Shown here: piece by piece, positions 20,628 through 30,268 of the stretch | Position numbering within the stretch: the stretch's first letter is position 1 | How the letters are laid out: the number at the start of each line of letters is the position of its first letter | Source: Dyadobacter sp. | GTDB taxonomy: Bacteria > Bacteroidota > Bacteroidia > Cytophagales > Spirosomataceae | Direction of reading: 5' to 3' | DNA length: 64,000 nt | NCBI RefSeq assembly: GCF_017744695.1 | Contig: NZ_JAGIAS010000004.1 | Coordinates: 79,303-143,302 of the forward strand | Position numbers and translations under genes: made by a program | Notes under the pieces: model-generated | What the model was told of the DNA's origin: nothing | The model's input: only the letters and a program-made list of their open reading frames with translations | Database searches by the model: none

Positions 20628-21898
20628 AGATTTCCGTTCATTTCTAAAAATACCTCTTCAATAATGCGGCAAGCTGCGTCCATCTGCGGCTCATTGATCA
20701 CCAATGGCGGTGCGAAACGAATTTTGTTGCCGTGCGTAGGCTTGCACAACAGCCCTTTTTCCATCATTTTATAACAAAGGTCCATGGCCGTGCTGCTATC
20801 CTCGGAGTCGTTGATCACGATCGCATTCAGCAATCCTTTCCCTCTAACGCTTTCGATCAGAGAACATTGTTTCTGAAGCTCCTGCATTCTCCCACGGAAG
20901 ATCACGCCCATTTGTTCGGCATTTTCGGCCAGGTTTTCGTCCTGAACCACCTCTAACGCAGCTATCGTTACTGCACAGGCCAACGGATTGCCGCCATAGG
21001 TGGAGCCGTGCTCGCCCGGAGCGATCGTCAGCATGATTTCATCATCGGCAAATGCAGCCGAAACCGGCATCGTACCACCCGATAATGCCTTTCCGAGGAC
21101 AAGGATATCAGGTTTCACGCCCTCCCAATCGCACGCCAGTCGCTTACCCGTGCGCCCGATGCCGGTTTGCACTTCGTCGGCGATGAACAGGACATTGTAT
21201 TGGGTACACAAATCGCGCACGCCTTTCAGGTAACCCTCCTCGGGCACCACCACTCCGGCTTCGCCCTGGATGGGCTCCACCATGAAACCGGCAATGTTCG
21301 GGTCGTTTTTCAGCAGATTTTCAAGGGCATGAAGGTCGTTATAAGGAATGATTTCATAACCAGGCAGGAACGGACCGTAATCGTTGGTCGACGAAGGGTC
21401 TGTGGAAGAGGATATCGCCGCCAGCGTCCTGCCCCAGAAATTGCCGGCGGCATAAACTGTTTTCGCCTTTCCGGGCTCGATCCCCTTTACCTTATATGCC
21501 CATTTCCGGGTTAGTTTCAACGCAGTTTCGCCGCCCTCAACGCCCGAGTTCATCATCAGGACCTTATCATATCCGAAATAATCGCAAAGGAACTTCTCGC
21601 ATTCACCGAGGCGGTCGTTGTAGAATGCACGGGACGTAAGCGTCAACTTTCGTGCCTGAGCAACCATTGCGTCCACGATCTTCGGATGGCAATGCCCCTG
21701 GCTCACGGCGCTGTATGCCGACAGGAAATCGAAATACTGCCTCCCTTCCACATCCCACAAAAAAACGCCCTCGCCCCGTTGGATCACTACGGGCATCGGC
21801 TTGTAGTTATGCGCTCCATACCGGTATTCCAGCTCCATAGCATGTTGGGAGGTGCTGATATCGGTCGTGTCTGTATAGCTTTCCATTTTGATATTCAA
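20624..21898 (-). CDS. rocD: ornithine--oxo-acid transaminase
   Basis: [60 protein letters not shown]. Confidence 0.93.
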   Translation of the reverse strand: MNIKMESYTDTTDISTSQHAMELEYRYGAHNYKPMPVVIQRGEGVFLWDVEGRQYFDFLSAYSAVSQGHCHPKIVDAMVAQARKLTLTSRAFYNDRLGECEKFLCDYFGYDKVLMMNSGVEGGETALKLTRKWAYKVKGIEPGKAKTVYAAGNFWGRTLAAISSSTDPSSTNDYGPFLPGYEIIPYNDLHALENLLKNDPNIAGFMVEPIQGEAGVVVPEEGYLKGVRDLCTQYNVLFIADEVQTGIGRTGKRLACDWEGVKPDILVLGKALSGGTMPVSAAFADDEIMLTIAPGEHGSTYGGNPLACAVTIAALEVVQDENLAENAEQMGVIFRGRMQELQKQCSLIESVRGKGLLNAIVINDSEDSSTAMDLCYKMMEKGLLCKPTHGNKIRFAPPLVINEPQMDAACRIIEEVFLEMNGNL

Positions 21899-21990
21899 AT
21901 AGTTAAGAAGTTCATTTCGAGATATGTAAAATTACGGAAAACACCATTAAAATGCGGATACGCCCAAAATATGTAATGAATTTAATTGGT

Positions 21991-21998
21991 TATATTTG
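21991..21998 (+). promoter_or_regulatory. candidate Bacteroidota -7 element (TAnnTTTG) ahead of the ParD/ParE-like pair
   Basis: TATATTTG 37 nt before the 22035 ATG; no convincing -33 TTTG paired with it. Confidence 0.35.
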
Positions 21999-22034
21999 TT
22001 TATCAGGTAATGCAAACATCATCAAGGAACAACC

Positions 22035-22268
22035 ATGAAGCTCAAATATATTTCTGACAGCAAGGGAGTAACCCGCGGCGTTTATATCCCAATTGGAGAC
22101 TGGAATGCCCTGAAATCCAAGTATCAGGAGATCGAACAAGAGGAAGATCATTCAATCCCGGACTGGGTCGCGGACATCTTGATGCAGAGAATGGAAGATT
22201 ATGAAAATGGACTGGAAGATGAAATGGATTTAGTGGAGGCCATGAAAGAAATTGAAAAAGACCTTTAA
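22035..22268 (+). CDS. putative antitoxin partner of ParE-like toxin
   Basis: Short acidic 77 aa ORF immediately before the toxin; TAATG 1-nt overlap. Confidence 0.75.
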   Translation: MKLKYISDSKGVTRGVYIPIGDWNALKSKYQEIEQEEDHSIPDWVADILMQRMEDYENGLEDEMDLVEAMKEIEKDL

Positions 22269-22570
22269 TGTATAGAAACCATATTCTTCGCTCAGCCAGG
22301 AAGGATATCAGGGAAGCAGCACACTGGTACAATGACCAGAAACCTGGTTTAGGCAAGCGATTCACACACTATATCACGAAGAAAATCGAGTTGATCTGTG
22401 AAAACCCTCACATATATCAAGTTCGAAGAGCAAACATGCGTGCGGCGATCGTACCGGTCTTTCCGTTTTTGATCTTTTTTAACGTCGATGAAAAACGGCG
22501 GATCGTTTCTGTGGTCGGTGTCTTTCATTCGAGTCTGAATCCGCAAAGGTGGCAATCACGTGAACAATAA
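22268..22570 (+). CDS. RelE/ParE family toxin
   Basis: SARKDIREAAHWYNDQKPGLGKRFTHYITKKIELICENPHIYQVRRANMRAAIVPVFPFLIFF. Confidence 0.88.
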   Translation: MYRNHILRSARKDIREAAHWYNDQKPGLGKRFTHYITKKIELICENPHIYQVRRANMRAAIVPVFPFLIFFNVDEKRRIVSVVGVFHSSLNPQRWQSREQ

Positions 22571-22619
22571 CCTGCTTTTCCTAGAATCTTCGCTTCACAA
22601 GCATTAATTTTGCAACATA

Positions 22620-22714
22620 ATCTCAAGGGGTGCCCCACCGAACGGGCTGAGATCATACCCATTTAACCTGATCCGGGTAATGCCGGCGTAGGGAGAGAAA
22701 GCCAGGAACGGCTG
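22620..22714 (+). ncRNA. TPP (THI-box) riboswitch
   Basis: ggggtgcccc...gggctgagatcatacccatttaacctgatccgggtaatgccggcgtagggaga matches the THI element core (CUGAGA, ACCUGAUC, GGGUAAUGCCGGCGUAGGGA). Confidence 0.96.
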
Positions 22715-22781
22715 TTTTCTGTTTAACATTTTATCGAACATTCTGATAGGTGGCCCCTGCCTGTTGTAATTATTGATCGCA

Positions 22782-25229
22782 ATGCGAAAAATTACTGCCT
22801 ATCTGCTGGCGCTGGCGCTCAGCACCAGCTCACTCCTCACTTTTGCACAAAAAAGTGTCTCCGGCCATGTGATCGATGCCGAAGACGGCAAACCGCTACC
22901 CGGCGCGACCATTAAAGCCGGCGAAATCCGTGGTACGAGCACCGACAAGGATGGCCATTTTATTTTGAAAAACATCTCCGAAAATATCGATGCCCTCGAT
23001 ATTTCCTATATCGGCTATCAAACTTCAAAAATTACGATCGGCACTTCAAATGAACTGGAAATCAAGCTTAACAAAAGTACTTATCAGGCAGACGAGGTGA
23101 TCATCAATGCCACCCGCGTGAACGACAAAACCGGTATGGCTTATACCAATGTGACCGCCGCGCAAATCGACAAGCAGAATATGGGACAGGACCTGCCGGT
23201 ACTGCTCAACTTCTCGCCATCCCTCGTAAGCACGAGCGACGCAGGTGGGGGCGTGGGCTACACGGGTATACGCATACGTGGCTCCGATGCGACGCGCATT
23301 AATGTGACCGTGAATGGTATCCCTTATAATGACGCGGAAAGCCAGGGCGTTTTCTGGGTGAATATGCCGGATTTCGCCTCGTCGGTGAGCAGCATTCAGA
23401 TCCAACGTGGTGTCGGAACTTCCACCAATGGCGCCGGTGCCTTTGGCGCTTCGGTGAATATCAATACCAATGCATTTCGTGAAACGGCTTATGCGGAGCT
23501 GAATAACTCTTACGGCTCATTCAACACATTCAAAAACACCTTGAAAGTGGGTTCGGGACTTATCAAGGACAAGTTTACATTTGATGCGCGGCTGTCGCGG
23601 GTATCATCCGACGGCTTTGTAGACCGTGCTTCTTCGGAACTGCACTCCTACTACCTATCAGGCGGGTATTTTGGTAAAAAAAGTTTTGTACGGGTCAATG
23701 TATTCTCGGGTAAAGAACGTACCTACCAATCCTGGAACGGCGTGCCGGAAGCCAAGCTGCGTGGCGATCGGGAAGGTATCCTTGCGTACATCGAGCGGAA
23801 TGCGCTGGGTGAAAAAGATGCGCAAAACCTGCTCAATTCCGATAACCGGACTTATAATTCTTACACCTACAAAAACGAGGTAGACAACTACCGTCAGGAT
23901 CACTATCAGATCGTTTCTTCTCATAACCTGAGTAATAAACTGACGTTTAACCTCAATGCTTTTCTCGTCCGCGGGCTGGGCTATTATGAGCAATATCGTT
24001 CGGGAGACGATTACAGCAAGTACAATCTTCCCAATGTCATCATCGGCAAAGACACCCTCACCAGCACCGACTTCATCCGTCGCCGCTGGCTGGATAATTA
24101 CTTTTACGGAACTACATTCTCTTTCGATTACAACAGTTTCAAAAAGCTCACTGCCAGCTTCGGCGGCGGCTGGAACCAGTACGACGGCGACCATTACGGC
24201 CAGATTATCTGGGCGCGCAATGCTGGAAACATCGAGAATGAGCACCAATATTATTTCAGTACTGGCAAAAAGAAGGATTTCAACCTGTACGGAAAGCTTT
24301 ACTATGCATTCACGGACCGGCTGACGGCTTTTGGCGATTTGCAATACCGTCGTGTGAGCCACGCCATCCACGGGACAGACAATGATCTCGTTCAACTCGC
24401 GTTCGATCAGTCGTATTCGTTCTTTAATCCAAAGGCGGGTCTTACTTATCAATTGGCTGAACAAAGTTCCGTTTATGCATCTTACAGCATCGGTAACCGC
24501 GAGCCGAACCGAGATGATTTCACATCCTCAACCGCCAATCTGTTCCCCAAAAGCGAGCGCTTGCAGAATGTAGAAGCAGGTTTCCGCACACAGCAAGGCA
24601 AATGGGCATTCGCGGCGAACTACTATTTAATGAGTTATAAAAACCAACTCGTACTCACCGGCCAGATCAACGACGTGGGTGGCTCCGTGCGCGTGAACGT
24701 ACCGAAGAGCTACCGCACCGGTATCGAACTGGAAGGTGCCGTGGTTTTCAACAATCACCTGAAATGGAACGCGAACGCAACGTTCAGCCAGAACAAGATC
24801 AAAAACTTTACAGAATACATTGTCGACTATGATAATGGCGGATACAAGATGGTCGATCACGGCAAATCGGATATTTCATTTTCACCAAATGTGATCGCAG
24901 GAAGCCAGTTTACTTACTCTCTGCGTAAAAACCTGGAATTGGCTTTGCTGACCAAGTATGTCGGGAAACAATACCTGGACAACACCTCCACGGAAAGCCG
25001 CAAACTCGACGCTTACCTGACCAACGATATTCGCCTTTCCTGGACCATCAAACCATCGTGGGCGAACGAAATTGCATTCAATCTGCTCGTCAATAATGTA
25101 CTGGACGAGAAATATGAATCGAACGGTTATACCTACGGTTATATGTACGGAGGCGTGCTCACGCAGGAGAATTTCTACTTTCCGCAAGCCGGGCGAAATT
25201 TCCTGATCGGGGTTAATTTCAGGTTCTAG
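22782..25229 (+). CDS. TonB-dependent receptor with carboxypeptidase-like regulatory N-domain; likely thiamine-regulated
   Basis: ORF 22773..25229; CarboxypepD_reg-like VSGHVIDAEDGKPLPGATIKAGEIRGTSTDKDG; plug and barrel; C-terminal aromatic NFRF; directly downstream of the TPP riboswitch. Confidence 0.93.
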   Translation: MRKITAYLLALALSTSSLLTFAQKSVSGHVIDAEDGKPLPGATIKAGEIRGTSTDKDGHFILKNISENIDALDISYIGYQTSKITIGTSNELEIKLNKSTYQADEVIINATRVNDKTGMAYTNVTAAQIDKQNMGQDLPVLLNFSPSLVSTSDAGGGVGYTGIRIRGSDATRINVTVNGIPYNDAESQGVFWVNMPDFASSVSSIQIQRGVGTSTNGAGAFGASVNINTNAFRETAYAELNNSYGSFNTFKNTLKVGSGLIKDKFTFDARLSRVSSDGFVDRASSELHSYYLSGGYFGKKSFVRVNVFSGKERTYQSWNGVPEAKLRGDREGILAYIERNALGEKDAQNLLNSDNRTYNSYTYKNEVDNYRQDHYQIVSSHNLSNKLTFNLNAFLVRGLGYYEQYRSGDDYSKYNLPNVIIGKDTLTSTDFIRRRWLDNYFYGTTFSFDYNSFKKLTASFGGGWNQYDGDHYGQIIWARNAGNIENEHQYYFSTGKKKDFNLYGKLYYAFTDRLTAFGDLQYRRVSHAIHGTDNDLVQLAFDQSYSFFNPKAGLTYQLAEQSSVYASYSIGNREPNRDDFTSSTANLFPKSERLQNVEAGFRTQQGKWAFAANYYLMSYKNQLVLTGQINDVGGSVRVNVPKSYRTGIELEGAVVFNNHLKWNANATFSQNKIKNFTEYIVDYDNGGYKMVDHGKSDISFSPNVIAGSQFTYSLRKNLELALLTKYVGKQYLDNTSTESRKLDAYLTNDIRLSWTIKPSWANEIAFNLLVNNVLDEKYESNGYTYGYMYGGVLTQENFYFPQAGRNFLIGVNFRF

Positions 25230-25250
25230 AACTACATGCCAATACTTTTC

Positions 25251-25283
25251 AAGCGGTTTCGGCAACACTTGCCGGAGCCGCTT
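25251..25283 (+). terminator. Rho-independent terminator of the TonB receptor
   Basis: aagcggtttcggcaa cac ttgccggagccgctt followed by tttatttctt. Confidence 0.85.
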
Positions 25284-25337
25284 TTTATTTCTTAACTTGC
25301 TGAAGTTTAAGATTTCACTACACACATTTCACTAATT

Positions 25338-26012
25338 ATGCCTTTCGAAGATCAAGAACTTATCGGAATCGGAACTGGAGTCTATACGCTCACCGACATA
25401 TCCACCATCCTCGGACTAACACCTGCCAAGGTAAGCAGGTGGATAAACGAATATTGGAATCTTCATTTCAGTAAAACAGCACAACCTAGCTTCACAAGCG
25501 GCGCAGGGCGCGACAGGGTTACCAATTTTCTTACGCTTATAGAGTTCTTTACATTTTACCAGCTCCGGGAAGAAGGAGTTAGTGCCCAGAGAATTGTAAA
25601 GGCGCACCATATTCTTGCGAAAACCTTTCAAACACCGTACCCTTTTGCCAAATCCCAAATTTTAACCGACGGCAAGGCTGTTTTGTTTTCCGGAGAAGTC
25701 GGCAACATCATCCATGCGGATGAGACGTTACAGATAGCAATCAAGGAAATTTTGTCCCCATTTTGTAAAAAAGTCGACTTCAATCAAAATGATATGGCTG
25801 CGCGATTTTTCCCAATGGGGCGAAATCATGATGTTGTGATCGATCCAAAAAGGCAGTTTGGACAACCAATTATAGAGGGAACAAATATATTGACAGAAAC
25901 TATCTTCAATCTTTTCAGGGGCGGCGAGTCGGTTAGCATGATTAGCAGACTTTACAACCTAAAGCCTGGGCAAGTGAATGACGCTATCAACTATCACCGG
26001 GCGGCAGCATGA
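25338..26012 (+). CDS. DUF433-containing antitoxin with HTH (VapB45-like)
   Basis: N-terminal HTH-like LTDISTILGLTPAKVSRWINEYW; C-terminal DUF433-like IDPKRQFGQPIIEGTNILTETIFNLFRGGESVSMISRLYNLKPGQVNDAI. Confidence 0.8.
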   Translation: MPFEDQELIGIGTGVYTLTDISTILGLTPAKVSRWINEYWNLHFSKTAQPSFTSGAGRDRVTNFLTLIEFFTFYQLREEGVSAQRIVKAHHILAKTFQTPYPFAKSQILTDGKAVLFSGEVGNIIHADETLQIAIKEILSPFCKKVDFNQNDMAARFFPMGRNHDVVIDPKRQFGQPIIEGTNILTETIFNLFRGGESVSMISRLYNLKPGQVNDAINYHRAAA

Positions 26013-26410
26013 CAAAAATTTACATCGACGAAAACATCTCACCGCACATTGCCGTGGGGCTGGCTATCCTTGAAAAACCAAATGGAGACCAATTTGAAGT
26101 GCATTCGATAGAAAGTACCTTCGGACGTGGTGCCAAAGATGAAGAATGGTTACCCAAAATTGGTGAGGAGGGTGCTGTTGTTATTACCCAGGATCTCAAT
26201 ATTCACCGCACGAGAAGTCAACGCGAATTATTTGAAAAGTTTAATGTTGGAGTATTTTTCCTGAGCCTGCCATCCAAAACCGGCTACCAGTATTGGGAAA
26301 TGGTTGAACAGATCATCAAACGTTGGCGCGATATTAAGAAGCATTGTAAAGGGAAACGGCCATTTGCATTTAGGTGCACATCGCGAGGCAATGACTTTGA
26401 GCGACTATAA
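26009..26410 (+). CDS. PIN-like toxin (VapC45/PIN-like domain)
   Basis: KIYIDENISPHIAVGLAIL, GRGAKDEEWLPKIG, VVITQDLNIHRTRSQRELFEK; 4-nt ATGA overlap with the antitoxin ORF. Confidence 0.8.
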   Translation: MTKIYIDENISPHIAVGLAILEKPNGDQFEVHSIESTFGRGAKDEEWLPKIGEEGAVVITQDLNIHRTRSQRELFEKFNVGVFFLSLPSKTGYQYWEMVEQIIKRWRDIKKHCKGKRPFAFRCTSRGNDFERL

Positions 26411-26458
26411 ATACACCTCACCACTCCGCCATAACCACTTTCTCCCTACCTTTGCCGC

Positions 26459-27487
26459 ATGAATCTGAAAAATGACCTTTTGCTTCGGGCGGCACGGGGG
26501 GAGAAGACCGAACGTACGCCTGTTTGGATGATGCGCCAGGCCGGACGCATCCTTGCAGAATACCGGGCCGTTCGCGAGAAAGCCGGAAGTTTTATCAACC
26601 TTGCCACTACTCCTGAAATGGCAGCGGAAGTGACCCTGCAACCCGTCGACTTGCTGGGTGTGGACGCTGCCATAATATTTTCCGATATCCTGGTCATTCC
26701 CGAGGCGATGGGACTGCCTTATGAAATGGTGGAACAACGCGGGCCCGTTTTCCCAAGCACGGTGCATACGTTGGGCGACCTGCAAAAACTACATATTGCC
26801 GAGCCGGAAACGGACCTGAAATATGTACTGGACGCTATTAAGATTACGAAGGAAGGCCTCGCAGGCCGCGTTCCGCTGATCGGTTTCGCGGGTGCACCCT
26901 TCACGATCTTCTGCTACATGACGGAAGGTAAAGGCTCCAAGACCTTCTCGGTTGCGAAAAAGCATCTGTACGCCAATCCCGAATTTTCGCATACATTATT
27001 ACAACAAATCACCGACAGCACGATCGCCTATCTCAAAGCGCAGATCGCTGCCGGTGCCGACATTGTACAACTTTTCGATTCCTGGGCGGGCATTTTGTCG
27101 CCGGAGCAATATCGCGTATTCTCGCTGCCTTACATCAAACAGATTTGCGACGCCATTACCGAAGTACCGGTGACTGTTTTCGCCAAAGGGGCATTCTTCG
27201 CCAGAAAAGAAATTGGTGAACTGAACTGCTCGGTAGTGGGTCTCGACTGGAATATGGACATCGCCGAGTCGCGCGAGCTGATCCCGAACAAAACTTTACA
27301 AGGTAACCTTGACCCCTGCGTACTGTATTCTTCGTACGACCAGATCCGGGCGGAGGTGAAGAAAATGGTGAACCAGTTTGGTACACAGCGTTACATTGCC
27401 AACCTCGGTCACGGCGTTTATCCCGACACCGACCCCGACAAGGTACGGTGCTTCATCGAGGCGGTTAAAGAGTATTCTTCCCTGTAA
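26459..27487 (+). CDS. hemE: uroporphyrinogen decarboxylase
   Basis: [49 protein letters not shown]. Confidence 0.96.
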   Translation: MNLKNDLLLRAARGEKTERTPVWMMRQAGRILAEYRAVREKAGSFINLATTPEMAAEVTLQPVDLLGVDAAIIFSDILVIPEAMGLPYEMVEQRGPVFPSTVHTLGDLQKLHIAEPETDLKYVLDAIKITKEGLAGRVPLIGFAGAPFTIFCYMTEGKGSKTFSVAKKHLYANPEFSHTLLQQITDSTIAYLKAQIAAGADIVQLFDSWAGILSPEQYRVFSLPYIKQICDAITEVPVTVFAKGAFFARKEIGELNCSVVGLDWNMDIAESRELIPNKTLQGNLDPCVLYSSYDQIRAEVKKMVNQFGTQRYIANLGHGVYPDTDPDKVRCFIEAVKEYSSL

Positions 27488-27489
27488 AT

Positions 27490-28014
27490 ATGGCTTTGCA
27501 CCAAAACAAATGCATATTCCTCGACCGCGACGGAGTACTGAACGAGGATTGCCCGGATTATTTGTACAAGCTGGAAGAGCTCGTTATTCCCGAAGGGGTT
27601 GTGGACGCATTGCGAATGCTGAAAGAGGCTGGTTTCCTGTTAATTGTCATCACAAACCAGGCGGGTATCGCCAAGGGGCTTTACACGGCGGATGATGTTT
27701 ATGCTATTCACGAAGCTATGCAAGACGCTTCGGGTAATGCCCTCGACGACCTGTATTTCTCACCTTATCACCCCGCCTATTCCGGCAACTCATTGTCGCG
27801 GAAGCCGGGATCTTTACTGATTGAGAAGGCCATTGCTAAATATGATATCGATCCCGCGCAATCATGGATGATCGGCGACCGGGACAGGGATATGGAAGCA
27901 GGAAAGAATGTGGGTTTGAAAACGGTTCACATCATCCCGAATGCAGAAGAATCGACGGGAGATTATACCGCTGTGAATTTACTGGAAGCAGCCAGACTGA
28001 TATTGAAGCAGTAA
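27490..28014 (+). CDS. HAD-IIIA family hydrolase (GmhB/HisB-N-like)
   Basis: CIFLDRDGVLNEDCPDYLYKLEEL, VITNQAGIAKG, SWMIGDRDRDMEAGKNVG. Confidence 0.92.
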   Translation: MALHQNKCIFLDRDGVLNEDCPDYLYKLEELVIPEGVVDALRMLKEAGFLLIVITNQAGIAKGLYTADDVYAIHEAMQDASGNALDDLYFSPYHPAYSGNSLSRKPGSLLIEKAIAKYDIDPAQSWMIGDRDRDMEAGKNVGLKTVHIIPNAEESTGDYTAVNLLEAARLILKQ

Positions 28015-28015
28015 A

Positions 28016-28144
28016 TTAAGCTTTTACTACCGGCGCAGGCTGCGTTTTCTGTATTGATCCGTAAGCAGGGCAGGCGTGTTTGGTGCAAGATGATGCCACC
28101 GCCAATGTTCCGCAAACAGCTACAAGAAGTAAGATCTTTTTCAT
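28016..28144 (-). CDS. 42-aa predicted small lipoprotein (below ORF-track size cutoff)
   Basis: Reads MKKILLLVAVCGTLAVASSCTKHACPAYGSIQKTQPAPVVKA*; hydrophobic signal with an ASSC lipobox-like site. Confidence 0.7.
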   Translation of the reverse strand: MKKILLLVAVCGTLAVASSCTKHACPAYGSIQKTQPAPVVKA

Positions 28145-28188
28145 TTTCCAGTTCGTATAAGATTTTGTCACTACAAAAATATAAAATT

Positions 28189-28244
28189 AAGTTCTTTGAA
28201 TGAGCGTTTTAGCCTGACTAATAACGAACTCATTCAAAGAACTT
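28189..28244 (-). terminator. 16-bp perfect inverted repeat with 24-nt loop downstream of speA
   Basis: aagttctttgaatgag (28189-28204) / ctcattcaaagaactt (28229-28244), T-rich on the minus strand beyond. Confidence 0.65.
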
Positions 28245-28255
28245 TATATACGGGG

Positions 28256-29749
28256 TCAGATTTTTGTTTCCGCCAGCTCCTCCTCGGGCTCGACCGCTTT
28301 GGTATCCTTCTGCGGCTGACGGTCCTGCGGAGCACGGTCCTGAGGGCCGAATGGTTCTTCCTTGAAACCTAACACCCTCAACATCGAGTCGCTGTTCTGT
28401 TCCTCCGCAAAAACGCGGGTCGTTAAACGGCCTTCCTCGTCGCGATCGATCAGCACATGCTTCGGTGCAGGGATCAGGCAGTGTTGAATACCGCCATAAC
28501 CACCGAGTGACTCCTGGTACGCACCGGTGTGGAAGAAGCCAATATATTGCGGCTCGTTGTCTTCGAAAATCGGCATGTACAAATCTGCGCTGTGCATTTC
28601 GCTGTTATAGAAATCCTGCGAGTCGCACGTTAATCCGCCGAGATTGACCTTTTGATAAGGATTATCCCAGTTATTGATCGGCAGCATAATGTACTTCTGG
28701 TTCATACCCCACGAATCGGGAAGCTGGGTAATGAACGAACCATTGATCATGTACCAGAGCTCTTTATCGTTTTGGAGCTTTTTGTCGATGATTTCATAAA
28801 TCACCGCGCCGCTCTCTCCCACCGTATAGCTTCCAAACTCTGTGAAAATGTGCGGAACAGGAACGTTGTTCTTGTTGCAGATCCACTGGATGTTTTCGAT
28901 GATCTCGTCGATCATCTGCTGGTAATCGTAGTTGGATTGCAGCGAAGTCTGAATCGGAAGGCCCCCACCAATGTCGATCGAATCGAGGTCAGGGCAGATC
29001 TTCTTCATTTCGCAGTATTTGAACATGAAGCGGGTCAATTCGCTCCAATAATAGGCACTGTCCTTGATACCGGTATTAATGAAGAAGTGCAGCATTTTGA
29101 GCTTGAAACGAGGGTTCGGCTCGATTTTCTCCTTATAAAGCTGCTGCACGTCGTTATAGCGGATACCCAGACGTGACGTATAGAACGCAAAATTCGGTTC
29201 CTCGTCCGTCGCGATGCGCATGCCGAAATGCACCGAATCTGCCGTTACCTGTTGCTCGTACGATTCGATTTCTTTAAGGTTATCCAGAATCGGCACCACA
29301 TTGAAACCTTCGTTGATCAACTCGCTCAGGTATTGCGTGTAGCGCGGCAGCTTGTAGCCATTCGCCAGAATGTACGTGCTCTTATTGACTTTGCCGCGGC
29401 GGTAAAGCTCCCGGATAATGGGAATATCGAAAGCGGAAGACGTCTCGATATGGATGTTGTGCTTCAGGGCCTCTTCCAGCACAAAGCTGAAATGCGACGA
29501 TTTCGTGCAGTAGCAATAGGTATAAGTGCCTTTGTAGTTGTGTCTTTTGAAGGCATTACGGAAGAACATGTTGGCATTCTCTATATGTTCTCCGATCTTA
29601 GGCAGGTAATTGATCTTTAACGGCGTACCATGTTCCTTGATGATATCCATCAGAGGTACATTGTTGAACAGCAATTCATTGTTATCAACGTTGAACTCCA
29701 TGGTCGGAAACTCGAACGTCTGCTGAATCAGGTCAATGTAGCTTTTCAT
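28256..29749 (-). CDS. speA: arginine decarboxylase (PLP, fold III)
   Basis: TYTYCYCTKSSHFSFVLEEALKHNIHIETSSAFDI PLP region; DIGGGLPIQTS; GIQHCLIPAPKHVLID. Confidence 0.85.
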   Translation of the reverse strand: MKSYIDLIQQTFEFPTMEFNVDNNELLFNNVPLMDIIKEHGTPLKINYLPKIGEHIENANMFFRNAFKRHNYKGTYTYCYCTKSSHFSFVLEEALKHNIHIETSSAFDIPIIRELYRRGKVNKSTYILANGYKLPRYTQYLSELINEGFNVVPILDNLKEIESYEQQVTADSVHFGMRIATDEEPNFAFYTSRLGIRYNDVQQLYKEKIEPNPRFKLKMLHFFINTGIKDSAYYWSELTRFMFKYCEMKKICPDLDSIDIGGGLPIQTSLQSNYDYQQMIDEIIENIQWICNKNNVPVPHIFTEFGSYTVGESGAVIYEIIDKKLQNDKELWYMINGSFITQLPDSWGMNQKYIMLPINNWDNPYQKVNLGGLTCDSQDFYNSEMHSADLYMPIFEDNEPQYIGFFHTGAYQESLGGYGGIQHCLIPAPKHVLIDRDEEGRLTTRVFAEEQNSDSMLRVLGFKEEPFGPQDRAPQDRQPQKDTKAVEPEEELAETKI

Positions 29750-30268
29750 TGATTTGTTTGTCGCGATGGCAATTAGTGAATTGGGGTTAAAAAATAGGAA
29801 CGAAAATGACCCGAAAATTGGTCAGAATATGTGTCATTTCCAAACACGGATCACTGGCAAATCATTCCCATTCGAAAGCAATTTATCTCTCTATTTGCCA
29901 AGTTCATACCTGAAAATCCCCGCTTAATAATTATTTAATTGACCAACCGGCCCCGTGCTACCTATTTTCAGGCCGGAAATTCGGAAATCGCACCAACTGC
30001 TTCCGGTTCCGCGCTCATTCACAGCGCCTTGTGTTGGACTATTTATTCTAAATATAATCCTATTCAAAATTTATACATTTCTCAACAGCTAAAAACCATC
30101 CTATGATTTCTCTCAAAAAGGCCGCGCTCTGCAAACGGCCCAAATGCCACCAAAACCGCTAATAACCAGCGTTTAAAGGTTATTTTTCGCCACACTTGTG
30201 TCTTCTTTGCCAATTATTGACTACTAATTCACAGAAAACTTTAAACATTCTCAGAGTTTTCTTAGTTT

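Noticed and set aside
23658-24464. 268-aa minus-strand ORF opposite the TonB receptor
   Set aside because: Shadow ORF; the plus-strand receptor is unambiguous.
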